Of a stretch of 64,000 nt of DNA, positions 46,101-54,853 are shown in pieces (the first letter of the stretch is position 1; the number at the start of each line of letters is the position of its first letter). Origin of the DNA: Saprospiraceae bacterium (GTDB lineage Bacteria > Bacteroidota > Bacteroidia > Chitinophagales > Saprospiraceae); NCBI GenBank assembly GCA_016715405.1, contig JADKAE010000004.1, forward strand, positions 1-64,000, read 5' to 3'. The notes under the pieces were generated by a model. That model did not search any database. It was not told the origin of the DNA and saw nothing but the letters and a program-made list of their open reading frames with translations. The position numbers and the translations under genes are program-made.

Positions 46101-47144
46101 GTCGTTATTGAAACAGCTAACCGCTTCTACCAGGAAGCCGGCTTTGTGGCACAAGGCGACCGCAAGCACTTCGACTTGCGCGGCGCGCCCAGCGTGACCA
46201 AGTTTGACAATGACGGCGATGGCCGCCCTGATGCTGATCCCAACGAAGCCGTGCCTGGCATGGGCTGGTTCCCGGGTTATGCAATCGACGTAGAAACGGG
46301 TCAGCGCCTCGATGTTTTCTTTGGTGAAAACTCGACTTATGACGGCACATTCATTCCGGAAGCCAATAACGGAGCCGATATGATGTTCAATCCGTCAGCT
46401 TTCGACTTTATCAATCCGGCTGGCGGCAACTTCGCCAGCATTTACAACTATATAGCCGGCGGCCAGCACTACGTATATGTATCTAAGCTGCCTTATAGCG
46501 AATGCGCCTTGTTTAAGGATCGCCTTGCAGCCAACCCCAACCTCACGCGTAAAGTACTTGCTGTGAAGGAAATCGTGTGGGCGGGTATGATGGCGTTGCC
46601 GGCTAATGTGCAAATGAAGTCGTACCAGGATGGCCTTATTCCCGAAGATGTAGTGGTGAAGCTGCGCGTAGACAACCCGTATCAGAACCTGAAGGTGACT
46701 GATGAATTTAATGGTTATCCTACCTACCGCTTCAAGATAGAGGGTAAAAAAGCATCTCCGCTTACGGTTGAAGCTGTAGAAAGCGCACTCGACCAGATCA
46801 GAATGGTGCCCAACCCTTATTTTGGCTTCTCTGAATACGAAGATTCGCAATTCGAAAACATCGTGAAGATCACCAACTTGCCGGCTAAGTGCATAGTGAC
46901 GATCTACACCCTCGACGGCAAATTCATCCGCCAGTATAACCGCGATGAGGTAGCCGGCGATCCAAAAGGGTATGGTGTATTGTCGCCGCAAGTAGCCCCA
47001 GCATTGGAATGGGACCTCAAGAATAGCAAGGGTATTCCTATTTCCAGCGGTGTTTACCTGATCCACGTAAAGGCAGAAGGCCTTGGAGAAAGAACGCTCA
47101 AGTGGTTCGGTGTTAACAGGAACTTTGAAACTAACGGACTCTAA
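43101..47144 (+). CDS. Very large exported protein of the TonB-receptor/PorV module
   Basis: 1347 aa. Signal peptide 'MRNLRIGMLLMLALAMVSVARA'. It contains 'SSIFAGAVWLGGLDPGGNLKVAAQTYG' type sequence near residue 95, calcium-like 'DEDGDGNYNPEFGDYP', about 10 cysteines and many aromatic-rich strands. The last 110 residues ('IRMVPNPYFGFSEYEDSQFE', 'CIVTIYTLDGKFIRQYNRDE', 'SSGVYLIHVKAEG') are a variant of the type IX sorting domain. Saprospiria relatives are annotated only as 'T9SS C-terminal target domain-containing protein'. The family has no enzymatic motif that I can see. It starts 27 bp after the receptor stop. Confidence 0.8.
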   Translation: MRNLRIGMLLMLALAMVSVARAHIDPTKNNKPARPNQPDQSIQFRELCDNAVAQIDQEINNVRARLTTGGDVWWDGDDGRYVVPKPPPGVPEVSSIFAGAVWLGGLDPGGNLKVAAQTYGRDGGNFDFWPGPLTPYDPADPASSGLTSQDTCARWDRFFVVKGENIGLHLKNFRDAQIAGVAYDPNLIPTDVKAWPGRGNPFFFEEVGFELPNTSQGLAGFWDEDGDGNYNPEFGDYPVIEIRGCEAPQYPDEMIFWIYNDNGNVHAESQGSTPIKMEIQVQAFAYRTNDEINNMTFQRYKLINRATEDIKETYFAMWADPDLGCYTDDYIGCDTTRSLAYVYNVDALDGTNGCSCDQGVNTYCEDVPILGLDYFRGPRDEFDQEIGMSSFTYSNNAGSTPTPPPGTTDANSAQEYYYYLTGRWRDGSPFTYGGDAYQDGVATRYAFPDAPNSNGWSMCKEALPLGDRRTIQASGPFTLLPGAVNELIVGMVWVADQVYPCPSIRKLQEADDVAQALFDNCFEITRGPDAPDVDFIELDREIIAVFSNDTSGLSNNAYEAYAAKGLRIPEGVADSLYRFEGYKLFQLAGPEVSLSDQDDPAKVRLVYQVDVRNGVSRLFNWKGLSPEDEVTTPTPVEYFVPELQVDGADEGIRHTFRITEDQFAQGDRSLVNHRKYYFVAVAYAYNEYDPFDPADGLGQRFPYLEGDRNIGDGANSFYTVIPRPIVDRTLNAAYGDGVLITRIDGVGAGGNFLDITDESRQIIEQSFGTTTFDGQISYKAGRGPIDVSIYNPIEVQDGEFELTLIDENMANQKLDNQVRWVLKNLSVPGSPVIASESTIDRLNEQIVPQYGFSVTIGQTQEIGVDLFGTNGAIGYEEEYKDAEPTRWIRGYRDNLILGAPAGALLETSMFDYVATDVSSEEDYPIDPLQRLSNIGPGYFIPYYMADWRSRPADFPQPYLTPAWTTQSGNYNNIARGQMKLENTPSVDIVFTSNKDLWSRCVVIETANRFYQEAGFVAQGDRKHFDLRGAPSVTKFDNDGDGRPDADPNEAVPGMGWFPGYAIDVETGQRLDVFFGENSTYDGTFIPEANNGADMMFNPSAFDFINPAGGNFASIYNYIAGGQHYVYVSKLPYSECALFKDRLAANPNLTRKVLAVKEIVWAGMMALPANVQMKSYQDGLIPEDVVVKLRVDNPYQNLKVTDEFNGYPTYRFKIEGKKASPLTVEAVESALDQIRMVPNPYFGFSEYEDSQFENIVKITNLPAKCIVTIYTLDGKFIRQYNRDEVAGDPKGYGVLSPQVAPALEWDLKNSKGIPISSGVYLIHVKAEGLGERTLKWFGVNRNFETNGL

Positions 47145-47162
47145 TTTCTTTGAAGTGAACCG

Positions 47163-47279
47163 ATGAGGGAGGGTTTATGAAAGTTTATGAAGGTTTATGA
47201 AAGTTGATGAGGGTTGTTTTTTGATAATACCCTCATAAACCCTTATAGACCCTCATAAATTTTCATAAACCCTCCTCAG
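47163..47279. repeat. Palindromic word-array repeat (GGGTTTATGAAAG words)
   Basis: Left half repeats GTTTATGAAGGTTTATGAAAG, right half repeats CCCTCATAAACCCT; ends GAGGAGGGTTTATGAAA pair with TTTCATAAACCCTCCTC. It lies between the large protein gene and the PorV-like gene of the same operon, so it is not simply a terminator at an operon end. Confidence 0.8.
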
Positions 47280-47300
47280 GTGTTTGAAAATCATCAAAAT

Positions 47301-48353
47301 ATGAGCAAGACTTTTTACCATATACTACTACTCATCGGCCTCTGTGCGCTGCCCCTGGCGATGCAAGCGGGCAACCCTGACAGACAGGGCGAAGCGGGCG
47401 CTTATGAGTTGCTGATGATGCCATATGCACGTTCAGCGGGTTTGAGCGCAATGACTTCTTCGCTGGTAACGGGGGTAGAGGCCATGCATGTTAACGTGGC
47501 GGGCATGTCGCGTATCAACAAAACCGAAGTATTGATCGGCAACTCTATCTATTTGCAGGGTACCGGCATCAAAACCAATGCATTTGGCATTACCCAGCGC
47601 GTTGGAAAAGGCGGCGCTTTCGGCTTTAGCCTTATGGCGCTCGACTTTGGCGATATCCCGGTTACCACTACGGCGCAGCCCGAGGGCACCGGCGCCGATT
47701 ATTCGCCCAGCTTTTTCAACCTGGCATTCGGATATAGCAATACGTTTGAAAACAAAGTTTCAGTCGGGGTATTATTCCGCGCTATTTCTGAATCGATCAC
47801 CAACGTATCGGCTTTCGGCTTCGGCATTGACGCAGGGGTTCAATACGTGACCGGCGAAAAGGAAAACTTCAAATTTGGCATTTCTTTGCGCAACATTGGC
47901 TCGCGTATGCGCTTCGGCGGCGAGGGCCTTTCGGTACAGCGCCCGCGCCCGGGTCGGGGCGAATACCCGCTCACTTACGAGACGCGCCCGGAAGGGTTTG
48001 AATTGCCATCGTTGCTCAACCTCGGGATGTCGTACGATATTTATTTTGGCGCAGCTCACCGATTTACGGTATTGGGCCACTTCACCGCGCACTCTTTCTC
48101 GCAAGACCAGGTGGGCGGCGGTTTTGAATATGCGCTCAAAGATTTCTTTATGCTGCGCGGAGCTTATCGCTATGAGTTTGGCAGCAGCGACGAAATCACA
48201 GCTCCTGTAGAAACGGGCCTCAGCGCCGGCGTTGCTGTACAAGTACCGTTGAGCAAGACGAACAAAAATTCGCGCTTCGGAATTGAATATGCGTATCGCC
48301 AAACCCGCGTTTGGAACGGCACGCACAACTTCGGCATTCGCTTCGGCATCTAA
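47301..48353 (+). CDS. PorV/PorQ-family outer-membrane protein
   Basis: 350 aa. Signal peptide 'MSKTFYHILLLIGLCALPLAM', then the family's start pattern 'MPYARSAGLSAMTSSLVTGVEAMHVNVAGMSRI' (long loop with small residues and N-P/N-V-A-G), typical of the PorV/FadL-like 14-strand barrel of type IX systems, and end 'GTHNFGIRFGI'. PorV-type proteins carry type IX cargo from the translocon to the attachment complex. The ORF extends to 47280, but ATG 47301 gives the normal signal peptide. A strong terminator follows at 48400. Confidence 0.85.
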   Translation: MSKTFYHILLLIGLCALPLAMQAGNPDRQGEAGAYELLMMPYARSAGLSAMTSSLVTGVEAMHVNVAGMSRINKTEVLIGNSIYLQGTGIKTNAFGITQRVGKGGAFGFSLMALDFGDIPVTTTAQPEGTGADYSPSFFNLAFGYSNTFENKVSVGVLFRAISESITNVSAFGFGIDAGVQYVTGEKENFKFGISLRNIGSRMRFGGEGLSVQRPRPGRGEYPLTYETRPEGFELPSLLNLGMSYDIYFGAAHRFTVLGHFTAHSFSQDQVGGGFEYALKDFFMLRGAYRYEFGSSDEITAPVETGLSAGVAVQVPLSKTNKNSRFGIEYAYRQTRVWNGTHNFGIRFGI

Positions 48354-48399
48354 TCCACTTGAAAAAGCACAAAACAACCCCTATATTGGGAGCGTTATG

Positions 48400-48450
48400 A
48401 AAAGGCAAGAACGTTTTCACGCACCTCCGTGAAAGCGTTCTTGCCTTTTA
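48400..48450 (+). terminator. Intrinsic terminator of the surface module
   Basis: Perfect 14-bp stem AAAAGGCAAGAACG / CGTTCTTGCCTTTT, with a second pairing TTTCAC...GTGAAA in the loop, followed by a T/A-rich tail. Confidence 0.85.
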
Positions 48451-48493
48451 TATCATACCTTAAGCGATTTGTGTTTATGAAAAATTTAAGATT

Positions 48494-48970
48494 ATGTCAA
48501 TTATTAATTATTTGACGCAAGAGGGTTTTAACAAACTCAAGGCTGATCTGGACGAGATGAAATCAATAGGCCGCGATGAAGCATCCCGTGCTATTGCCGA
48601 AGCCCGCGAAAAGGGCGACCTCTCAGAAAATGCGGAATACGATGCCGCCAAAGAAGCGCAAGGAATGCTCGAATTGCGCATCAACGAGCTCGAAATGGTA
48701 TTGTCTAATGCCAGGATACTCGACCAAAGCCAGTTGGATGCCTCCAAAGTAACCGTCATGGCAAATGTGACGATTAAAAACCTGAAGACGGCAAGAGAAC
48801 TTACCTACAAATTGGTATCCGAATCAGAGGCCGACCTGAAGACGATGAAAATTTCGGTCAATTCACCGATGGGTCAGGGCCTGCTCGGCAAAAAGGTCGG
48901 CGATATTGCTAAAGTAGTAACGCCCAACGGCAATATGGAATTTGAAATTGTGAACATTACAATTGACTAA
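48494..48970 (+). CDS. greA: Transcription elongation factor GreA
   Basis: 158 aa. N-terminal coiled coil with 'LTQEGFNKLKADLDEM', the acidic tip 'EAREKGDLSENAEYDAAKEA' that enters the RNA polymerase secondary channel, and the C-terminal FKBP-like domain ('VTIKNLKTARELTYKLVSES', 'SPMGQGLLGKKVGDIAKV'). It rescues backtracked polymerase by stimulating transcript cleavage. Followed after 4 bp by the HIT gene. Confidence 0.96.
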   Translation: MSIINYLTQEGFNKLKADLDEMKSIGRDEASRAIAEAREKGDLSENAEYDAAKEAQGMLELRINELEMVLSNARILDQSQLDASKVTVMANVTIKNLKTARELTYKLVSESEADLKTMKISVNSPMGQGLLGKKVGDIAKVVTPNGNMEFEIVNITID

Positions 48971-48974
48971 TACC

Positions 48975-49370
48975 ATGGCCAGTATTTTTACGCGTATTAT
49001 CAATGGCGAAATACCCTGCCACAAAATAGCTGAAACGCCCGATTATCTGGCTTTTCTGGATGTTCGCCCTTTGGCGAAAGGGCACACGCTGGTCGTCCCC
49101 AAACTCGAAATAGACTATGTCTTTGATATGGACGACGAGCTACTCGCCGGCCTGATGCTGTTTGCAAAGCGGGTGGCTAAGGCAGTTGAAGCTACGGTGA
49201 CCTGCCAACGCATCGGCGTGGCCGTGATCGGCCTCGAGGTGCCCCACACCCATATCCACCTGGTACCCATCAATAAAATCTCGGATATGACCTTCGGCCG
49301 GCCACCATTAGAGATAGCCGCCGATGAAATGGCGGCATTGGCTGCCGAAATTGCCGCCAAGCTGGCTTAA
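48975..49370 (+). CDS. HIT-family nucleotide-binding protein
   Basis: 131 aa from 'MASIFTRIINGEIPCHKIAE', a typical start of HinT-type proteins, with 'GHTLVVPK' and the His triad 'PHTHIHLVPI'. HinT hydrolyses AMP linked to amines. Four extra codons upstream are in the open frame but not conserved. Its 3' end overlaps the convergent ruvC stop by 4 bp. Confidence 0.92.
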   Translation: MASIFTRIINGEIPCHKIAETPDYLAFLDVRPLAKGHTLVVPKLEIDYVFDMDDELLAGLMLFAKRVAKAVEATVTCQRIGVAVIGLEVPHTHIHLVPINKISDMTFGRPPLEIAADEMAALAAEIAAKLA

Positions 49371-49924
49371 CCGATTTTATCCGGGTTGTTTTTTAAAAAA
49401 TCTCCCCACCCGCCATACTTTTTTTGGCCCGAACCGGCCAATTTGTTTTGGTAATAATGGCACATGGCCACCGCAAGCGCGTCGGTGGCATCGAGATATT
49501 GGCCGCTGAGATCGAGCTTCAATTGGTTGGCGAGCATGGCGGCCACCTGTTCTTTGGAGGCGTTGCCATTGCCGGTGACTGATTGTTTTACTTTTTTTGG
49601 AGAGTATTCGGTTACCTCCAGGTCGATAGAGATGGCGGCAGCGATGGCTACACCCTGGGCGCGGCCCAGTTTGAGCATCGATTGCACATTATTGCCATAA
49701 AAGGGCGCCTCGATGGCCATTTCCCGGGGGTGGAAGGTATGGATGAGCTCCTGGACGCGATCGTAGATGCGTTTGAGCTTGGTATAAGGCGATTCGGTGG
49801 CGCCGAGCCGCAGCACGCCGAGTTCCAGCACGTTTACCTGCCGTTGGTCCAATTCAATGACGGCAAACCCCAATATGTTGGTACCCGGGTCGATGCCCAG
49901 TATACGGCGCGTCGATTCGCTCAT
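49367..49924 (-). CDS. ruvC: Holliday junction resolvase RuvC
   Basis: 185 aa. Catalytic acids of the RNase-H fold are in place: Asp in 'RRILGIDPGTNILGFAVIE', Glu in 'EMAIEAPFYGNNVQSMLKLG', and the pair of Asp in 'YLDATDALAVAMCHYYQ'. It cuts four-way junctions during recombination. ATG at 49924 is chosen ('MSESTRRILGID'), 35 codons inside the open frame. It diverges from the flippase-like gene. Confidence 0.94.
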   Translation of the reverse strand: MSESTRRILGIDPGTNILGFAVIELDQRQVNVLELGVLRLGATESPYTKLKRIYDRVQELIHTFHPREMAIEAPFYGNNVQSMLKLGRAQGVAIAAAISIDLEVTEYSPKKVKQSVTGNGNASKEQVAAMLANQLKLDLSGQYLDATDALAVAMCHYYQNKLAGSGQKKYGGWGDFLKNNPDKIG

Positions 49925-49981
49925 CAGATCGGTTTGTAAACCCGAAAGTACTTGTATTTTTGATAAAAAGCTGCCACGCTT

Positions 49982-50944
49982 GTGGGTATAGAGAAAACTA
50001 TTGTCATACAGGAGGTATTTTTTCGCCACCGCAGGTTATGGGTAGGTCTGCTCAAAGCGCTGTTGGTAGGCTGGTTGGGCTACATACTGTATCGTCAGGT
50101 GGTAGTCGAAGCCGGTATGTCGGGATTATGGCGCCATATAGCCGGGCTGTGGCCTGAAAAAATGCCCTGGCTGCTTGCCGCCGCTGTGCTTATGCCGATC
50201 AACTGGATGCTGGAAGCTCAAAAGTGGCGCTGCCTGATGACGCCTTTTGCCCCGCTCGATATGCGCCGGGCACTGCGCGGTATCATGGCCGGGGTATCCT
50301 TTTCGCAACTCACTCCCAATCGCATTGGTGAATACGGAGGCCGGCTGGCGATATTACCTGCTGGGCAATATGGCGCGGGCGTAGCCGCATCGATGGTGGG
50401 CAGCCTGGCTCAGTGGCTGGCGCTTTTTTCGGGCGGCCTGGCCGGACTGCTTTATATGGCTCGTTATGATACGCCCTGGCGGTATGCGGCCCTCGCTACT
50501 GCCGTTATTCTGGTTGTACTAACGCTGGTATATTTTGCGGGGGGGCGGCTGCAATGGAGTCTGCCGGGCCTATTGCGCCGGCAACTAAGCAACCTGGCGC
50601 CGTACCCGCAAGTGATACTATGGCGCGCCCTGATACTGGCCTTTGCCCGCTACGCGGTATATGTGACGCAATACGCCTTGCTGATTCGCGCCACAAACCT
50701 CGCCATCCCTCCTGATATTGTCTTTTCAGGAATTGCTGCCATCTATTTGTTTCAAACAGGCATCCCCGTGCCGCCGCTTGCCGCCGTGCTTACCCGAGGA
50801 GAATTGGCCCTTTGGTTATGGGAAAGTTATAATGTAGATACTTTAAGCATCCTTACGGCCAGTTTTGCGTTATTTATAATAAACCTTGGTGTGCCCGCGT
50901 TACTTGGTGCGGCTGTAATCGTCAAAACCAAAGTTTTAAAATAG
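49982..50944 (+). CDS. LPG synthase-like/UPF0104 flippase-like membrane protein
   Basis: 320 aa with about eight hydrophobic segments ('VGLLKALLVGWLGYILYRQVV', 'PWLLAAAVLMPINWMLEAQKW', 'VGSLAQWLALFSGGLAGLLYM'). 'LEAQKWRCLM' and 'VSFSQLTPNRIGEYGGR' are typical of the membrane domain of lysylphosphatidylglycerol synthases found alone in many bacteria, where it is thought to flip lipids. The frame begins with GTG at 49982; no nearer ATG gives a better start. It is upstream of the DUF3108 gene. Confidence 0.75.
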   Translation: MGIEKTIVIQEVFFRHRRLWVGLLKALLVGWLGYILYRQVVVEAGMSGLWRHIAGLWPEKMPWLLAAAVLMPINWMLEAQKWRCLMTPFAPLDMRRALRGIMAGVSFSQLTPNRIGEYGGRLAILPAGQYGAGVAASMVGSLAQWLALFSGGLAGLLYMARYDTPWRYAALATAVILVVLTLVYFAGGRLQWSLPGLLRRQLSNLAPYPQVILWRALILAFARYAVYVTQYALLIRATNLAIPPDIVFSGIAAIYLFQTGIPVPPLAAVLTRGELALWLWESYNVDTLSILTASFALFIINLGVPALLGAAVIVKTKVLK

Positions 50945-50951
50945 TAAAAAA

Positions 50952-51849
50952 ATGAAGAGAAAAAGCTTGATTAAAAACGGCTTTGCATCCTTGTCGCTGA
51001 TTTTTTGATGGCCTTTACCTTCCCGGTGCCTACCCGGCTTGTCGATTCCGCTTCGGGTCAAACCCCATGCTTGGTGAACAGTGCGACATGACGAATAACG
51101 TGTTTGCGGATGGAGAAGAGCTGACCTATAAGCTCTACTACAACTGGAATTTCGTGTGGCTGTCGGCAGGTGAGATTACCTTCCGGGTAAAAGACATGGG
51201 CAATAAATACTATATTTCTGCCATTGGACAGACTTATAAATCCTATGACTGGTTTTTTAAAGTTCGCGATAAATACGAAGTGTGGATAGATAAAGAAACC
51301 TTGTTGCCTGAGTTGTCCGTCAGAGAAGTCCAGGAAGGCGGATATTCGATGTACGACAAAATGACTTTCGACCACAAGCGCGGCAAGATTGCCTCGCTGC
51401 GCGGCAAGAGCAAAGACCAGGCACTGCTCACGGAATACGAAGTGGAAAGTTGTCTGCACGATATTTTGTCTATCCTCTACTACATCCGCAACGTAGAATT
51501 CGACTCCATGAAGCAGGGCGACAACGTGCCCATCAAAATATTTATCGACAAAAAGAAATGGCCGTTGAGGGTAAAATACCTTGGCAAAGAGAGCCATAAA
51601 CGGATCAAAGGGGTGGGCAAATTCAAAACCCTTAAATTCAGCCCTGAAGTCATAAAAGGGTACGTATTTAAAACGGATGACCCGATGATTATTTGGGCTT
51701 CCGACGACAAAAACAGAATTCCGCTGATGATTGAATCTCCTGTGCGGGTTGGTTCGGTAAAAGCAGTGATAAAAAACTACAAGGGACTGAAACACGCGTT
51801 GGCCGCTAAAGTAGCCAATGACGTGGAAACTGATAACGACAAAGATTAG
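50952..51849 (+). CDS. DUF3108 exported protein, two one-base frameshifts
   Basis: About 299 aa after correction. ATG at 50952 begins a signal peptide 'MKRKSLIKNGFASLSLIF' that is cut by TGA at 51006; one T added to the T run at 51001-51006 continues it as 'LMAFTFPVPTRLVDSASGQ'. A second missing base, in the C run at 51063-51066, leads to 'MLGEQCDMTNNVFADGEELT'. The rest, 'YKLYYNWNFVWLSAGEITF' and 'VPIKIFIDKKKWPLRVKYLG', is the DUF3108 (lipocalin-like) domain. The open frame alone begins at 51067. Probably periplasmic; its function is not known. Confidence 0.8.
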
Positions 51850-51856
51850 ACCCTTT

Positions 51857-52492
51857 ATGCTGCAAAAAATAGCTTACGTAGCGTTGTTTTTGGTGGTATT
51901 CGGCTTGGGTTTCTGGATTGCCAACCGCATTTATGCCGACCGCCAGGAACAACAGATTCGGTCGCAATCGACTGTTCTGCTTGAGAAAGTGCAACAGGTG
52001 TGCAAGCTGGTCACCGTAGAAGGCCAATTCAGCGAATTATACGACGAAACCCGAATCAGGCAAATGACGTTTTATTTGCCGCTGCCGACCACCTGGAATT
52101 TTTCCAAGCAAGCTATCATTCAGGTGAATGGCCGTGTGCTGGTGGGGTACGATATGGAAAAGGTGCGTATTGATGCCGATAGCACCAGCCGGACACTTAC
52201 GATAAGCAATCTGCCGGAGCCTGAAATATTGGCTATTGACCATGATATCAGTTACAAAAATATCGAGGAGAGCTATTTCAACTCGTTTACCCCGGAAGAC
52301 TACACCAAATTAAATAAAAACGCTAAAGAGGTACTTCGCAACAAAGCGGAGGAGAGCCGCCTGCTGGATGAAGCCCGCCGGCAAGGCAACCAAATGATCG
52401 ACGTAATCCGCTATATGGCTGAGTCGGTAGGGTGGCGCGTGGTATTGGAAGACCCGCTTTTGCCCGGCGATGTGAATAATCAGTTTGAATAA
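51857..52492 (+). CDS. DUF4230 membrane-anchored protein
   Basis: 211 aa. N-terminal anchor 'IAYVALFLVVFGLGFWIANRIY', then 'VLLEKVQQVCKLVTVEGQFSEL', which is the DUF4230 start, and 'VNGRVLVGYDMEKVRIDADS' and 'LPEPEILAIDHDISYKNIEE'. Family of unknown function, found mostly in Bacteroidota and Firmicutes. ATG at 51857 used; it is 8 bp after the DUF3108 stop, so the two are one operon. Confidence 0.8.
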   Translation: MLQKIAYVALFLVVFGLGFWIANRIYADRQEQQIRSQSTVLLEKVQQVCKLVTVEGQFSELYDETRIRQMTFYLPLPTTWNFSKQAIIQVNGRVLVGYDMEKVRIDADSTSRTLTISNLPEPEILAIDHDISYKNIEESYFNSFTPEDYTKLNKNAKEVLRNKAEESRLLDEARRQGNQMIDVIRYMAESVGWRVVLEDPLLPGDVNNQFE

Positions 52493-52631
52493 TACCGTTT
52501 AGTCAGAAATTCCTGCCTTATAAATGCCTTCCGACAAAATTAAACAACAGCAAACTGCTCGCTTTTAATTAAATCGTCTATTTTTAGCCATCGTTTTTGG
52601 AGATCATTTTTCCACTTAACACAGGCATAAA

Positions 52632-54181
52632 ATGGATGCTGGACTAGTACTGTTGATTGTTGGATGGATATTCGTCCTCGTATGGGTTCCCCTGGTGGTG
52701 CTATCGCAACGCAAGATGCACCCTAAAGCATTATTTACGCTCTTTTTCACAGAAATGTGGGAGCGTTTTTCCTTTTACGGGATGCGTGCATTTCTCATCC
52801 TGTACATGACCGATGAATTGTTTAAGCTGATGGAGCGCGGAGAGGCCGACTCGCGTGCTTACGGCATATACGGTGCATACAATGCCCTGTTGTATGCGGC
52901 GCCGATATTGGGAGGCATGCTTGCCGACAAGTTGGTGGGCTTCCGCAAGGCAATTCTGGTGGGCGGTATTTTTATGGCTTTAGGCCAATTTACGCTGGGT
53001 GCTACTATCGGCAATCAAAGCCTGTTTTTTATAGGCTTGTCGTTGCTGGCGGTAGGTAACGGCTTTTTCAAGCCCAACATATCCAGCTTCCTGGGTACAT
53101 TTTACGACCGCAACGACAGCCGTAAAGACGGCGCCTTTACCATTTTTTACATGGGTATCAACATCGGCGCATTGCTTGCGCCGCTTACCTGCGGTTATTT
53201 GGCCCGCGAGGTAGACTGGTCGCTGGGCTTTTTCACCGCCGGCGCCGGTATGGTATTTGGACTAATTGTGTTTTGGTATAATATGCGGGCATACGAAGAC
53301 AAGGGCAACGCCCCCGATCCCGTGAAGCTCAAACAACCTGTTTTTATGGGCATCAGCCGGGAATGGCTGGTTATACTGGGCGCGCTCGTTACCGTGCCTA
53401 TGTTTTCTTTCCTCATCAATAACGAAGGCATAACCAGCTACTTGTTGGTCATTGTGGGCTTAAGTTGTATAGGCTATCTTGTTATTACTTCGTTTCAGGC
53501 AGAAGACAAGGCGGAGGGGCAGCGATTGCTCGTATTTATCGCTTTGTTTTTCTTTCACATGATATTCTGGGTATTATTCGAGCAGGCGGGCGGTTCGCTC
53601 AATATCCTTACCGACCGCTATGTCGATAAGATGGGTTTCGAGACCTCACAATTCCAGGCTGTCAACCCCTTCTATATCATCATATTTGCACCCTTATTTA
53701 GTTGGATATGGGTTAGGCTGGGTAAAGCGGGAATAGAACCCCGAACGCCCATCAAGTTTATGCTGGCCTTGCTGCAAATGGCGCTGGGGTATGCGATCAT
53801 TGTTTTTGCCGTGAAAAGCTCTGCCATTTCGGGAGAAGCCATTCCGCTGATCTTCCTGATGCTGATGTATATGTTCCATACTACCGGCGAATTGAGTCTT
53901 TCGCCAGTGGGTCTTTCGGTAGTTACCAAATTGTCGCCGGCCAAAACCGTGGGTTTTGTAATGGGCGCCTGGTTCTCTCGATTGCCTTTGCGCACAAAAT
54001 AGGCGGTTACCTCGGGCAATTGATTGCACAACCCGTGGGAGGTACGGTTGACCGGGCTTCGGAGCTCAATTCGTTTGCCGGCGTGTATATGACCTGGGGC
54101 GTGTATGTCGTTTTGGGCGCTGCGGCCTTACTATTGGTGATTTCACCGATACTCAAGCGGTGGATGCACGGGATTCATTAA
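52632..54181 (+). CDS. POT-family proton-dependent peptide transporter, one-base frameshift
   Basis: About 516 aa after correction, 14 membrane segments. 'TEMWERFSFYGMRAFLILYM' holds the family's E-x-x-E-R proton and peptide site, and 'YMGINIGALLAPLTCGYLA' is the second signature. One C missing in a run near 53972 ends the open frame at 54002 ('WFSRLPLRTK'); the true sequence continues 'AFAHKIGGYLGQLIAQPVGG' to 'LKRWMHGIH' with stop at 54179-54181. Takes up di- and tripeptides with protons. Single gene, followed by a palindromic array and a terminator. Confidence 0.9.
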
Positions 54182-54182
54182 A

Positions 54183-54254
54183 TAGCAGTCAGGTCTTAGC
54201 AGTCAGGGCTTAATAGCGGATTGCTAAGACCCGACTGCTAAGACCTGACTGCTA
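54183..54254. repeat. Palindromic word-array repeat (TAGCAGTCAGGTCT words)
   Basis: TAGCAGTCAGGTCTTAGCAG on the left pairs with CTGCTAAGACCTGACTGCTA on the right; the total stem is about 32 bp with few mismatches. It directly precedes an ordinary terminator. Confidence 0.85.
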
Positions 54255-54261
54255 AAAAAAA

Positions 54262-54302
54262 GCCGGGTGCCGGGCAACTAATGCCGGGCATCCGGCGTTT
54301 TT
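54262..54302 (+). terminator. Intrinsic terminator of the peptide transporter gene
   Basis: Stem GCCGGGTGCCGGGCA / TGCCGGGCATCCGGC with a loop of five, then TTTTT. Confidence 0.8.
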
Positions 54303-54373
54303 ATGGTGTATAATTACACGGGTGCCTCGAAACTGCGGGGCATTTTTTATGTAGAGAAGTATAACCAGTAAGT

Positions 54374-54853
54374 ATGCAAACGATTTTCAAGCGACTCAAT
54401 AACATGTACCTGGTTCTGTTAGTAGGCCAGGCGCTATTTTGCCTGACTGTCGTATTCCTGCAGATAGGCGAACCGGAAACGAGGGTAGTATTGGCGGCTT
54501 ACAAAGAAGGCCCTGATACATACGAACGTTTGTTATTAATGTTGGGATTGCCGCTGATGGGCGCTGCCTGGCTGCTCAGCCGAAAGCGCGCCCAGGAGGG
54601 GGCTATGATGGAAGGCTTACAGGCTAAATTAGCGCACTACCGCCAAACGGTTACCTTGCGCATTACGCTGATAGAAATTGTCAACGTCATGGCTTTGGTA
54701 ATTGCCCTGCTGGCAGGTGACATGAGCTATCTCTTGTATTTTGCCGTCGGCTTGTTCGTGTTTTTGATGTTCCGCCCTTCTACAGGCGGATTTATACGTC
54801 ATTACGAGCTCAGCCCGCAAGAAGCGGCTGAGTTAAAAACGATAGGGGCTTAA
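54374..54853 (+). CDS. Four-helix membrane protein, unassigned
   Basis: 159 aa with four hydrophobic segments in two pairs: 'MYLVLLVGQALFCLTVVFL', 'LLMLGLPLMGAAWLLS', 'LIEIVNVMALVIALLA' and 'SYLLYFAVGLFVFLMFRPS'. The end 'YELSPQEAAELKTIGA' is soluble. A similar layout is widespread in Bacteroidota and unnamed. Its stop overlaps that of the convergent SurA-like gene by 4 bp. Confidence 0.7.
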   Translation: MQTIFKRLNNMYLVLLVGQALFCLTVVFLQIGEPETRVVLAAYKEGPDTYERLLLMLGLPLMGAAWLLSRKRAQEGAMMEGLQAKLAHYRQTVTLRITLIEIVNVMALVIALLAGDMSYLLYFAVGLFVFLMFRPSTGGFIRHYELSPQEAAELKTIGA

